This document shows, one piece after another, positions 27,968 to 36,973 of a DNA stretch of 64,000 nt. The stretch covers positions 496,001-560,000 of the forward strand of contig CANNEA010000003.1 in the NCBI GenBank assembly GCA_947503525.1, in the 5' to 3' direction. The position numbers and the translations under genes are program-made. Every line of letters begins with the position of its first letter. Positions within the stretch are counted from its first letter, which is position 1. This stretch comes from an uncultured Carboxylicivirga sp. (GTDB lineage: Bacteria > Bacteroidota > Bacteroidia > Bacteroidales > Marinilabiliaceae). The notes under the pieces were generated by a model. That model was given only the letters and a program-made list of their open reading frames with translations. It was not told the origin of the DNA and did no database searches.

Positions 27968-28729
27968 TTATGATACGTATTGGTTCACTTTGTCGAGTAT
28001 AAGGCTGAGATTATCCAGCATTGGAATCTGACCTTTAATCATGACTTCGCCACTGGCAATGGCTTTAAATGGATTTGACTTACCATTTAAGAAAGCATTG
28101 GCTGTTTCAAAATTGCTCATTTCCATTATAGCATCAGGATTTTCAGTAACCCCTTTATTTGCCACTAATTCTCCATCTTTAATGACTATATAAACCGATG
28201 GACCATCTGGTAATACTTGAAGTTGAATTTTACCATTACGTGTATGACTAGCTGTTATATTTGCCTTTTTATCGTATCTGGCAATTTCAGGTAAAGCAAA
28301 AGCAGCAACGGTTAAAGTAAATTGTGTATTTATTTTAATGTACTCTTTCGAGGGCTTCTCGACTTCTTCTGGCTTCAGATAGTATTCCAGTATTTTTGTA
28401 ATCTGTGTGAATTCGTTTTTCAGAAAGCCAAGTTTTGTGAAGCCTTTTAATGGAATGGGATTGGCTTTACCATCAAACATCTTATTAAGGTGTTCCGGCG
28501 ATGTAAACCAAAGCTTAATTGATGCTGATTTAAGTCTACCCTGGCCAACGAGGCATTGACCATTTTTAAAACTTAACCATGCTTTAGGTCCGTTTTTTAC
28601 CAAAAACTGAACAGATAAAGTTTTGCCTTTTATTAATTCCTGACACTTTGAGTCAAGACCTATGAGCTCCTCAAGGTTCTTTAATATTGCATAAAGATTT
28701 ATTCCTGCTTTTATGATCTGATACGCCAT
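27968..28729 (-). CDS. SCP2-like protein A, first gene of the operon
   Basis: 253 residues, no signal peptide. Two SCP2-like halves: about 1-115 (SVQFLVKNGPKAWLSFKNGQ ... LNKMFDGKANPIPLKG) and about 140-253 (GPSVYIVIKDGELVANKG ... NAFLNGKSNPFKAIASGEVMIKG), the second being the clearer match to the SCP2 consensus (strand-strand, a ...LNGK.. loop, then a G..i.G strand). Probably binds a hydrophobic or CoA-linked molecule. It leads the five-gene operon with the aminotransferase, split transketolase and a second SCP2-like protein. No reported function for this arrangement is known to me. Confidence 0.72.
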   Translation of the reverse strand: MAYQIIKAGINLYAILKNLEELIGLDSKCQELIKGKTLSVQFLVKNGPKAWLSFKNGQCLVGQGRLKSASIKLWFTSPEHLNKMFDGKANPIPLKGFTKLGFLKNEFTQITKILEYYLKPEEVEKPSKEYIKINTQFTLTVAAFALPEIARYDKKANITASHTRNGKIQLQVLPDGPSVYIVIKDGELVANKGVTENPDAIMEMSNFETANAFLNGKSNPFKAIASGEVMIKGQIPMLDNLSLILDKVNQYVS

Positions 28730-29064
28730 ATTAGATATTGATTATTGTTCAGATAAAAATACCAGAATATGGTGCAGGTGATCTTGACATATATCAAGAA
28801 ATGCAACTTTCATAATTATGATAAAAGTAATTTTTGATAATTGCCAAGCCCTTTGGTAATGGGGTGTCTGTGATGTGAGGATGAATATATTTTTAAAGTG
28901 TCAGCTAAAAAACGGATGTGTTAATAGTATCAAATTAACTATATTCATCAAGCTGATAATTTAAAAAAGATCCAATAAATGTTATCAGTTCAAATATTGA
29001 GCAAACTTTAAAATAAACACAAATAGGAAAACTCAGGTGACCTTTTGTTTAAATCAAGTACACT
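28730..29064. other. 335-base divergent promoter region
   Basis: Lies between the minus-strand SCP2/transketolase operon and the plus-strand aldehyde dehydrogenase. It holds a Crp/Fnr-type box (28784-28797) and a TAttTTTa-like sequence read on the minus strand at 28752-28761. Nothing else recognisable in the ALDH-proximal part. Confidence 0.5.
28784..28797. promoter_or_regulatory. Crp/Fnr-type operator upstream of the SCP2/transketolase operon
   Basis: TTGAC-ATAT-ATCAA matches the TTGAT-N4-ATCAA consensus at 9 of 10 fixed positions. Its centre (28790.5) is about 41 bases upstream of the start site expected from the minus-strand TAttTTTa box, the class II activator position. A Crp/Fnr-family gene lies at the other end of the same gene block. 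Confidence 0.5.
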
Positions 29065-30435
29065 ATGAAATTTGAGGAAATCATTGAGCAACAACGCTTC
29101 TTTTTTAATTCAAATCATACGAAAGACCTTAATTTTAGAATTGATACTTTAAAGAAGATACTGTTTCTACTAAAAGAAAATGAACACCTTTTGTATAAAG
29201 CGGTGTATGATGATTTTGGAAAATCAGAGTTCGAAACTTACACCACTGAATTTTCATTAATATACCACGAAATCAAGCTTGCCATAAAAAAGTTAAAGAG
29301 CTGGAGCAAAAGAATAAAGGTAAGAACCGGATTTGCCAATTTTCCTGCTAAAAGTTACATTATACCAGAGCCTTTGGGCACAACCTTGATTATTGGAGCA
29401 TGGAATTATCCTTATCAATTATCCTTATTGCCAGCCATATACTCTCTTGCTGCAGGAAATACAGTTATTTTAAAACCAAGTGAGCTGTCGTCAAAAGCCT
29501 CCAGGGCAATGGCTACATTAATTAATTCTAATTTTGAGAGTAATTATTTCCATGTTGTGGAAGGTGGGGTTTCAGAAACCACAGCACTTTTGGAACATCG
29601 TTTTGATAAGATATTCTTTACGGGTAGTATTCCTGTTGGCCGATTGATTTATCAAGCTGCAGCGAAGCATTTAACACCTGTAACTCTTGAACTCGGTGGG
29701 AAAAGTCCGGCTTTTATTTTCGCTGACTGTGATATGAAAACAACAGCCAAGCGTATCGTATGGGCCAAGTTTATTAATGCTGGTCAAACCTGTGTTGCTC
29801 CTGATTATATTTTAGTAGAAAAGGGAGCTGAAGAAAAACTCTTAAAGGCTTTATATAAGGAACTCGAAAAATACCCTAAAACCTTTCAGGAATTTTCAGA
29901 TCATTACATGCAAATTGTTAACACAAAGAATTTTGATCGTTTAAATCAACTGATTGATGAAAGTAAGGTTTGCTTTGGAGGTACCAGAGATAGAGATGCC
30001 CGTTTTATTAGCCCAACAGTTCTTAAAGATGTGAGTTTTGAGGATAGCATAATGGAAGATGAAATATTTGGCCCAATTTTACCAATTCTTACATTTTCTG
30101 ACTTGGATAATGCCATTCATCAGGTAAAGAGTAGAGCAAAACCACTTGCGTGCTATATTTATTCACGTAATACCACAAGCATAAATAAATTATTATCAGA
30201 ATTGTCATTTGGAGGCGGTGCCGTGAACGATAGTGTAATGCACTTATCCAATAGTAATTTACCATTTGGTGGAGTAGGGTTCAGTGGAATCGGGAGTTAC
30301 CATGGTAAGGCAGGGTTTGATGCCTTTTCTCATTTTAAAAGCATTTTGCATAAGCCATTTTGGTTTGAATCTCATTTTAAATATGCGCCTTATTCGGCAA
30401 GTAAATTGAAATGGATTAAAAGAATAATGGAATAG
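29065..30435 (+). CDS. Aldehyde dehydrogenase (ALDH3-like)
   Basis: 456 residues, the short form typical of class 3 ALDHs. Motifs: PLGTTLIIGAWNYPYQLSLLP (103-123), FFTGS (184-188), catalytic E209 in TLELGGKSP, nucleophile C243 in NAGQTCVAPDY and PFGGVGFSG near the C-terminus. Oxidises medium- or long-chain fatty or aromatic aldehydes with NAD(P). Hydrophobic residues at the C-terminal end are few, so membrane anchoring is doubtful. It is divergent from the SCP2 operon and shares its promoter region, so it may act on the same hydrophobic metabolite; this link is inference. Confidence 0.92.
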   Translation: MKFEEIIEQQRFFFNSNHTKDLNFRIDTLKKILFLLKENEHLLYKAVYDDFGKSEFETYTTEFSLIYHEIKLAIKKLKSWSKRIKVRTGFANFPAKSYIIPEPLGTTLIIGAWNYPYQLSLLPAIYSLAAGNTVILKPSELSSKASRAMATLINSNFESNYFHVVEGGVSETTALLEHRFDKIFFTGSIPVGRLIYQAAAKHLTPVTLELGGKSPAFIFADCDMKTTAKRIVWAKFINAGQTCVAPDYILVEKGAEEKLLKALYKELEKYPKTFQEFSDHYMQIVNTKNFDRLNQLIDESKVCFGGTRDRDARFISPTVLKDVSFEDSIMEDEIFGPILPILTFSDLDNAIHQVKSRAKPLACYIYSRNTTSINKLLSELSFGGGAVNDSVMHLSNSNLPFGGVGFSGIGSYHGKAGFDAFSHFKSILHKPFWFESHFKYAPYSASKLKWIKRIME

Positions 30436-30508
30436 CTGATAGTCGTTTATGAATCAAATTGATGAGACTCATTGAAGGAATGGATACTTAGACCGGTGTT
30501 TAATTTAA

Positions 30509-31552
30509 TTATAGCAAAGGAATCCGAACGGTGAAATAATTATCCGATTTTATAACCGCAACTTTTATGTCGGCAAGTAACTGGTATTGCTGAATTAAGG
30601 ATTGTAAGCCGGTGTGTGTTGAGTAGGTACTTTCTTTTAAATTCAGATTGTTTCTAACATTTAGAATATTCTCTTTTGAGAATATTTGAATTTTCAGGGG
30701 ATGTAAGGTGTTACATATATTGTGTTTAATTGCATTTTCAACCAATAGTTGTAAGGTCATTGGTGGAATTTTCTTTTGAACAAGAGCTTCATCAATCTGG
30801 ATACTAATTTTCAGCCCTTCACCAATTCGTTCCTGATGAAGCGCAATATATGACTCCAGAAACTTGAGTTCCTTTTGTAGGGTAACAGTCTTGTCGTTAT
30901 GACTATCTAAGAGATAACGATATACATTGGTGAAGTTCTGTGTGAATCCTTCCGCTGCATCTGGATTATATTTAATTAGTGACTTTAATACACTCAGGTT
31001 ATTAAATAGAAAATGAGGATTTAGCCGATCCTTTAGTGAATTATAATCGCTTATTAATTTGGCTTGTTTTAATTCCTCAAGCTCTTTCCTATTTTTCATC
31101 CACTCATTTGTAATATTTGAAATTGCTGTGAGTAATAGATGAATAATAAGAACAAGCCATCCTATAATTAATACTATCTGGGTCGCCTTGTACTTGAGAA
31201 TATTATCATCGCCTAATGTTTTTTCAGCAATCATAACCCAGAAATAGTTGCAAAAAATAGTAATAGCCAGTATTGTAAGAAGTTGTATGTAAATATTCTT
31301 ACTCCATTTTGAACGGCCAAATAATTTGATTATAAATAGGTTTAGTTCGGTAATACTGTTAAAAGCAAGAATGACTAAAACATAGGCCCTGTCTATGCGA
31401 TTCTCATCTATATCTGGTACTGTTGAGATAAATTTAGTTATAAAAACAAGAACAAAGGCTACAAGAGAGATGATCGCTACGCGTATCAAAAAGTTTTTAG
31501 GTTTATGCGAGCTGAGTTTACTTAGCAGGTCAATTTGTTTTTCATCAATCAT
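30509..31552 (-). CDS. LytS-type sensor histidine kinase
   Basis: 347 residues: four to five hydrophobic segments in 1-150, short linker, then the His_kinase domain with phospho-acceptor H180 in RLNPHFLFNNLSVLKSL, N-box QLLVENAIKHN, and a short ATPase end. No separate periplasmic sensor domain. It is the last gene of the efflux operon, 7 bases after the response-regulator stop. Such pairs usually control envelope or efflux genes. Confidence 0.9.
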   Translation of the reverse strand: MIDEKQIDLLSKLSSHKPKNFLIRVAIISLVAFVLVFITKFISTVPDIDENRIDRAYVLVILAFNSITELNLFIIKLFGRSKWSKNIYIQLLTILAITIFCNYFWVMIAEKTLGDDNILKYKATQIVLIIGWLVLIIHLLLTAISNITNEWMKNRKELEELKQAKLISDYNSLKDRLNPHFLFNNLSVLKSLIKYNPDAAEGFTQNFTNVYRYLLDSHNDKTVTLQKELKFLESYIALHQERIGEGLKISIQIDEALVQKKIPPMTLQLLVENAIKHNICNTLHPLKIQIFSKENILNVRNNLNLKESTYSTHTGLQSLIQQYQLLADIKVAVIKSDNYFTVRIPLL

Positions 31553-31559
31553 TGGCTAA

Positions 31560-32357
31560 TTATTTTCCCATCCATTGTTTAAATTCAGCTGATTTCAGCC
31601 GACTAACAGTAATCTCAAACCTTGATTTTGGAAGTGTTTCTATGTTTAGTTTCCCTCCCAAATCGATCATTATTTTACTAACTGACTCAACATTAAGAAT
31701 GACTTTACGATTGGCTCTGAAAAAATCGTTTGGATTGAGCTCCGATTCCAGTTGTTCCAGTGTATAATCCAGGGTATGTTCAACATTATCAAAGTCAACT
31801 GCAAAGCTTAATTTGTTTTCGCTATAGAAGTAGGCAATCTTATTGGTTTCAATCTTTTTATAAGAATTGACTCCGGAGATCAGGAAACGTGTTCTGTATT
31901 CTTTTTTCTCTTGTAATATTGAATTTAAAAGATTTTTATAGTCTATCTCGTTGGATTGAAAAGAATCATTCTTTATGAGTTCTTCAAATTTCAGGAAAGC
32001 GTTTTTTAATGCATCCTTCTCAATGGGTTTTAGCAAATAATCGATGCTGTTTACTTTAAAGGCTTTAATGGCATACTCATCATATGCTGTTGTAAAAATG
32101 ATTCGACAAGAAGAGGGCAATTTAACTTTATCAAATATGGCAAAGCAATCTCCATCGGAGAGTTGAATATCCATCAGAAGGAGATCTGGAGCCTTATGCG
32201 AATTTAACCATGCAACACTCTCCTCAATACTCTCTAGAACAGCCTCAACTTTCCAGTTTGGACGTAAATCTTTTATCAGGCCCTGAAGCAATCGACTATT
32301 ATGAGCTTCATCTTCTACAATAACTAATTGTATGTCATTTACCAGAGTATTCTGCAT
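31560..32357 (-). CDS. LytTR-family response regulator
   Basis: 265 residues from the ATG at 32357; a TTG start at 32366 would add three residues and is less likely. Receiver domain (about 8-125, VIVEDEAHNS, DLLLMDIQLSDGD with the phospho-Asp, and the Lys in YLLKPIE) and C-terminal LytTR DNA-binding domain (about 165-262, GVNSYKKIETNKIAYFYSENK). Partner of the histidine kinase encoded next. Probable regulator of the efflux operon in which it lies. Confidence 0.92.
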   Translation of the reverse strand: MQNTLVNDIQLVIVEDEAHNSRLLQGLIKDLRPNWKVEAVLESIEESVAWLNSHKAPDLLLMDIQLSDGDCFAIFDKVKLPSSCRIIFTTAYDEYAIKAFKVNSIDYLLKPIEKDALKNAFLKFEELIKNDSFQSNEIDYKNLLNSILQEKKEYRTRFLISGVNSYKKIETNKIAYFYSENKLSFAVDFDNVEHTLDYTLEQLESELNPNDFFRANRKVILNVESVSKIMIDLGGKLNIETLPKSRFEITVSRLKSAEFKQWMGK

Positions 32358-32390
32358 ATAAAACAAAAGTATATATTTGAGTTGACTCTC

Positions 32391-33815
32391 TTACCTTAAT
32401 TGCTTTGATATTCTAAGTAAGTTACTTTCTGAGACCTTAAAGCGGGTCAAGGCATCTATTTTATTAGCGTACGCTTTTTGCCATAATGCTTTTGCTTCCA
32501 GTGTGTTTGCTATTGTTTCCATGCCCAGAGCATAGTTATCATCACTAATGCGCATATTCTCAGTAGCCTGATCTAATGAGAAATGGGTCATTTCAAGTTG
32601 GGTATATGCATTTACATAGTGTAGTCGGGCCTGCTCAATTTCAAGTTGAAGATAATCTGAGTTTTGAGCAAGTTCCAGCTGTTTGATGTTATATTCAGCT
32701 TTAGCCGATTTAACTTTCCCCTTTTTTTCACCAAAATTTGTAATTGGTATTTTAATGCTGGCCATGGCACTATAACCATGTTGATCATAGTTATTTCTAT
32801 CTTTAAGCCCCATTGTTAGGTAGTTGTAGCCAAAGGATATGCCAATAGTGGGCATAAAATCCCCTCTTGTCATTTTAATGTTTTGCTCTGCCATTTGTAC
32901 TTGATTTTCCAATAGTTCGTACTCCGTTCGTTCGCCTGCATAAAGGTCGCTGAAACCGTTAATGCTATATTCAACGTTTGAAATACTGTCGTTAATAACT
33001 ACCGGAGTATATAAATCAACACCTATTATACTGCATAGCGACATTTGTGATAAAGCTAAACCATTTTCAGCTTGCTGAACCTGTAAAGCGGCTTCGTTGT
33101 TTTGTACCTGTACTTTTAAAAGCTCATTTCGGTTTGTCATACCGGTTTCATAACTATTGTTGACCATTCTAACCAATTCCTCCAAAAGGTATTGATACTT
33201 TTTAGCAAGTTTAACTTTTTCTTTTACTGAAAGGTATTGATAATAATATTGATCGGTTTGAAATATTAACTCAGCTTGTTTAAGCTCTTTATTGGCTAAA
33301 GCCATTGTTTCGGCAATTTTGGCCATTTTATTGCCGGCAATAATTTTACCACCAGCATAGATCGGCTGCTGAGCTGACACACCTGCTATGGCTCCACCGT
33401 AAATGGTCAAATCAATAGGCATAAAAGCATAAGTGTTAAATACCGGATTTCCATCAGGGCCAATTATGGGTTGCCCGCCAGGATCTAAAGCGATATTAGG
33501 AACAAGTTCTCCGGTAACCGGATTAAATACTTTCGTTGGTGATAATAGTTCCTGTTGGATTTCTTGCTTAAAGTAAATACCTGTTGCGTTAAGTGCAATA
33601 TTTGGAAACCAGGCTGATTTAGCAGCCATTTTCGCACCTTGCGCCTTAGCTATATTTTCGTCAGCAATTTTAACGATTTCGCTATTTTCTATGGCCATCT
33701 TACGGCATTGGTTTAACGAAATCAACAATGTGTCTTGCCCATTAGTGTTTGAAAAGCCAAATAGAAATAGCGAAAAAACAAGCGTTGCTTTTATGAAATA
33801 TATATTTGTTGTCAT
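32391..33815 (-). CDS. TolC-family outer-membrane efflux protein
   Basis: 474 residues with a Sec signal (ends FSNTNGQ) and the helical OEP pattern: two OEP repeats, SLNQCRKMAIENSEI at the N-terminal side and LELAQNSDYLQLEIEQARLHYVNAYTQLE near the end. Third component of the RND system. It begins 6 bases after the permease stop. Confidence 0.92.
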   Translation of the reverse strand: MTTNIYFIKATLVFSLFLFGFSNTNGQDTLLISLNQCRKMAIENSEIVKIADENIAKAQGAKMAAKSAWFPNIALNATGIYFKQEIQQELLSPTKVFNPVTGELVPNIALDPGGQPIIGPDGNPVFNTYAFMPIDLTIYGGAIAGVSAQQPIYAGGKIIAGNKMAKIAETMALANKELKQAELIFQTDQYYYQYLSVKEKVKLAKKYQYLLEELVRMVNNSYETGMTNRNELLKVQVQNNEAALQVQQAENGLALSQMSLCSIIGVDLYTPVVINDSISNVEYSINGFSDLYAGERTEYELLENQVQMAEQNIKMTRGDFMPTIGISFGYNYLTMGLKDRNNYDQHGYSAMASIKIPITNFGEKKGKVKSAKAEYNIKQLELAQNSDYLQLEIEQARLHYVNAYTQLEMTHFSLDQATENMRISDDNYALGMETIANTLEAKALWQKAYANKIDALTRFKVSESNLLRISKQLR

Positions 33816-33821
33816 TACTTT

Positions 33822-36800
33822 TTATTTGTCGATTTTAACACCAAAAAATGTTGAATAAAGGATGGGAACAAAAAACAATGTTACAAGTGTCCCGACTAGT
33901 AAACCGGTAATAATGGCTACAGCCATGGAGGCATACATAGGGTCTGTCAATAAGGGAATCATTCCTAAAATTGTAGTTAAGGATGCCATCATTACCGGGC
34001 GTACCCTTGAAATAGTGGCATCAACAACAGCCTGATAGGCCGATTCGCTGGTCTTAAGCCGGACTTGTATTTCATCAAGCAGTACAATAGCATTTTTAAT
34101 AATCATTCCCGACAAGCCAACTACGCCAACTATGGCAATGAATGAAAAGGGCTGACCAGATATAATTAATCCAGGTACAATACCAATAATGGCCAGGGGT
34201 AAGCATAATACAATAATCAGAGGTCGGCGGTAATCATTAAACAGGAGCAATAAAACCAATAAAATAATTCCGAAAGCTAGTGGCATAAAACTCAATATAC
34301 CTTTTAAACCATCCTTCTTCAGTTCAGACTCTCCAACCCAGATGTAGTCATATCCATATGGCAAATCAAAGTTTTTCACCAACTTATCAAGTTCATTCTG
34401 AACTTGTGCAGGACTGACACCTTCCACCGGTTCGCATTGAGCCTGAATACAACGCTTGCCATTCAATCGCCTTACAACAGGTTCTTCCCATGCGAGTTTG
34501 AGGCCATTTGTTACCGTACTTAATGGAACAGCTGTAATGGTTTCACTGATCAGATTCTCGGTGTTTGTTGCCCCTGTGTATAATTCCATTATGCAATTTT
34601 GATTGAGGCTGGCTCCAATATTTGGAATGGTGTTCCATACCGGGATGTCGTTAAGATCTTCTATTCGCTTTCCATGTTTATCCCTCACTCTAAATCGCAC
34701 AGGATATCGTTTTTCGCCTTGATAAATGTTGGCAATTGGTAAACCATCCGTAGCCGATAAAATGGCATTGCTAATATCGTTTCGGCTTGTGCCAGAACGA
34801 TTCGCCGCTATCGGGTTGTAAATAACATTCATGGTCCTGGATTTGGGCTCCCAGTCATTGCAAATGGAATACTTATCCACATTAGGATTAAGCAACATCA
34901 GCTGTTCAACACTGTCGCTTAACTGCTTTAAAATGGCAGGGTCGGGGCCCGTAAATTGTGCTTCGACCGAATGGGTTGCTTTTACCGATAGATTATATCT
35001 ACGTATTCGGCTGACTGCCTCAGGGTATTCTTCTCGAAGATACTTGTACAATATAGGTCGCATCTTCATCATTGTTTCATAGTCCTTAAAGTTTACGATC
35101 AATTCACCATAATTGTCTGAATTTTCATTCATCATACCCCTGACCAGACAATAGCGCATCGGTGTCATACCATGACTGCTAACCACCATATCAACTTCCG
35201 GGAAAGTAATAAAGTGTTTGGAGATTTCGCTTAAATCTTCATTCACCTTTTCAGGCGAACTACCTTTGGGTAAGTTGTATTCGATGTAACATTGGTTATA
35301 ATTGAAATCTGGAAAGAATGTCTTATCAACCTTATCAAAATTTAAACTAACTATCAATAAAACAACAAATGCCAGGGTAATACTAACAAAGCGATTGCCT
35401 AAACCCAATACCAAAAACCTTCTAAAATAAACATACAAAGCATTGTTGTAGGTTTCTTCTGATGACTTGTTCTTCTTGCTGGTTTTGCGAAAAAAGATAG
35501 CGGCAAACAAAGGGACTTGTGTTAAGGCTAAAATCCAACTAATAGATAAGGAAATGGCTAAAACGATAAATAAGTCGCGCACGTAGGTTCCGGCGGTATC
35601 TGGAGAAAGATAGACCGGAAAGAATGCTATAATTGCTATTACCGTAGCTCCGAGAAGCGGTACTGCAGTTTGCCTGGCTGTTTTTACATATACTTTTTTG
35701 CCTTTTTTGCCATTGTTTTTCTCAATCAAAATACCATCCAATACCACTATAGCATTGTCAACAAGCATCCCCATTGCCACAATAAATGCTCCCAGAGAAA
35801 TTCGCTGTAAGGTGCCATCTGCAGTAAGGAGTAATGGAAAGGTGGCCAGGATTGTTAATACCAATCCACTACCAATTATCAGTCCACTTCGAAAACCCAT
35901 GGTAAACATGAGAACTACTATTACAATAAGAACTGAGAACATTAGGTTGAGCATGAAGCCATCTATCGAAGCACTAACTTTTTCCGGTTGAAAAAAGACC
36001 TTTTCGAATTTTATTCCAGCGGGGATTTGAGACTTTAATTCTTCCAGTTTTTTCTCAACACGTTCGCCTACCACTATAATGTTTTCACCACTCTCCATTG
36101 ACATACCAATGCCAATTGCTTTATGATTATTCACAAACATAGTATTACGTAAGGGGGCTTTATAGCCCATTTCAATATTGGCCATATCGCCAAGCTTAAA
36201 AGAGGCTCCACCAATACTTGTAATTAATATATTGCGAATGTCATCAAGTGAGCTAGTTTTTTTGTCGATTGTAATCCTTAATTGCTGGTCGCCTGATTGA
36301 AGTTTTCCTGCGTAAAGTTCTTTGGTATGTTCATCAATTGCTTTAAAGACTTGTAAAGGCATTACACCCATTTCACTCATTTTATCAGCTGAAATGGTAA
36401 TGAGTACTTCGGGAGATTGTTCGCCATAAATGCTTGCTTTTTTAACGCCTTCTACACTGAGCATATTCTGTTTTACAAAATCGGCATAATCACTCATTTG
36501 ATCATAGGTATAACCTTCATCAGCTACCATGGCGTAGAACATACCATATACATCACCAATATCATCGATAACTATTGGTTTCTGTGTGCCTTGTGGCAGG
36601 TGACGTGTAGCTAAATCTAACTTCCGTCGTAAAAATTCCCATCGTTGAGGTATCTCTTTTTGGGGGACTGTCATCTTTAGCTCAACCTGGATAATGGAAA
36701 CATTAGCTTCCGATCGGGACATGATTTTGTTTAAGTCCGATAATGCTGATATTTCATCCTCCAACACATTGGTGACTTGCATTTCTACATCATGGGCAGA

Positions 36801-36962
36801 TGCTCCCGGATAAACTGTTATCACATTAGCAATCATAATGGTAATCTCGGGATCTTCAAGTTTACTTAACTTCGAAAAAGAGAAGACTCCGCCAATAATA
36901 ATGGCCAACAAAAAGAAATAAAAGGTTTTCTTCTTTTTAAAAACTAACTCTGAGATATGCAT
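33822..36962 (-). CDS. RND multidrug-type efflux permease (HAE1 family)
   Basis: 1046 residues, full length, with 12 transmembrane helices and two large periplasmic loops (AcrB layout). The TM4 motif reads GMLVDNAIVVLDG: the AcrB D407 equivalent is present, but D408 is Asn. The TM10 Lys is kept (GMIIKNAIVLLDE). Many HAE1 pumps of Bacteroidota have this VDN form, so activity is still expected. Exports hydrophobic or amphipathic compounds; the substrate is unknown. Tightly packed between adaptor (11 bases) and TolC gene. Confidence 0.95.
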   Translation of the reverse strand: MHISELVFKKKKTFYFFLLAIIIGGVFSFSKLSKLEDPEITIMIANVITVYPGASAHDVEMQVTNVLEDEISALSDLNKIMSRSEANVSIIQVELKMTVPQKEIPQRWEFLRRKLDLATRHLPQGTQKPIVIDDIGDVYGMFYAMVADEGYTYDQMSDYADFVKQNMLSVEGVKKASIYGEQSPEVLITISADKMSEMGVMPLQVFKAIDEHTKELYAGKLQSGDQQLRITIDKKTSSLDDIRNILITSIGGASFKLGDMANIEMGYKAPLRNTMFVNNHKAIGIGMSMESGENIIVVGERVEKKLEELKSQIPAGIKFEKVFFQPEKVSASIDGFMLNLMFSVLIVIVVLMFTMGFRSGLIIGSGLVLTILATFPLLLTADGTLQRISLGAFIVAMGMLVDNAIVVLDGILIEKNNGKKGKKVYVKTARQTAVPLLGATVIAIIAFFPVYLSPDTAGTYVRDLFIVLAISLSISWILALTQVPLFAAIFFRKTSKKNKSSEETYNNALYVYFRRFLVLGLGNRFVSITLAFVVLLIVSLNFDKVDKTFFPDFNYNQCYIEYNLPKGSSPEKVNEDLSEISKHFITFPEVDMVVSSHGMTPMRYCLVRGMMNENSDNYGELIVNFKDYETMMKMRPILYKYLREEYPEAVSRIRRYNLSVKATHSVEAQFTGPDPAILKQLSDSVEQLMLLNPNVDKYSICNDWEPKSRTMNVIYNPIAANRSGTSRNDISNAILSATDGLPIANIYQGEKRYPVRFRVRDKHGKRIEDLNDIPVWNTIPNIGASLNQNCIMELYTGATNTENLISETITAVPLSTVTNGLKLAWEEPVVRRLNGKRCIQAQCEPVEGVSPAQVQNELDKLVKNFDLPYGYDYIWVGESELKKDGLKGILSFMPLAFGIILLVLLLLFNDYRRPLIIVLCLPLAIIGIVPGLIISGQPFSFIAIVGVVGLSGMIIKNAIVLLDEIQVRLKTSESAYQAVVDATISRVRPVMMASLTTILGMIPLLTDPMYASMAVAIITGLLVGTLVTLFFVPILYSTFFGVKIDK

Positions 36963-36973
36963 ACTAGATTGTT

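Noticed and set aside
24004-28729. Reading the split transketolase as part of a sulfosugar (sulfo-TK) or apiose pathway.
   Set aside because: No sulfosugar isomerase, sulfoacetaldehyde enzyme, apiose kinase or isomerase is nearby; split subunits alone do not show it.
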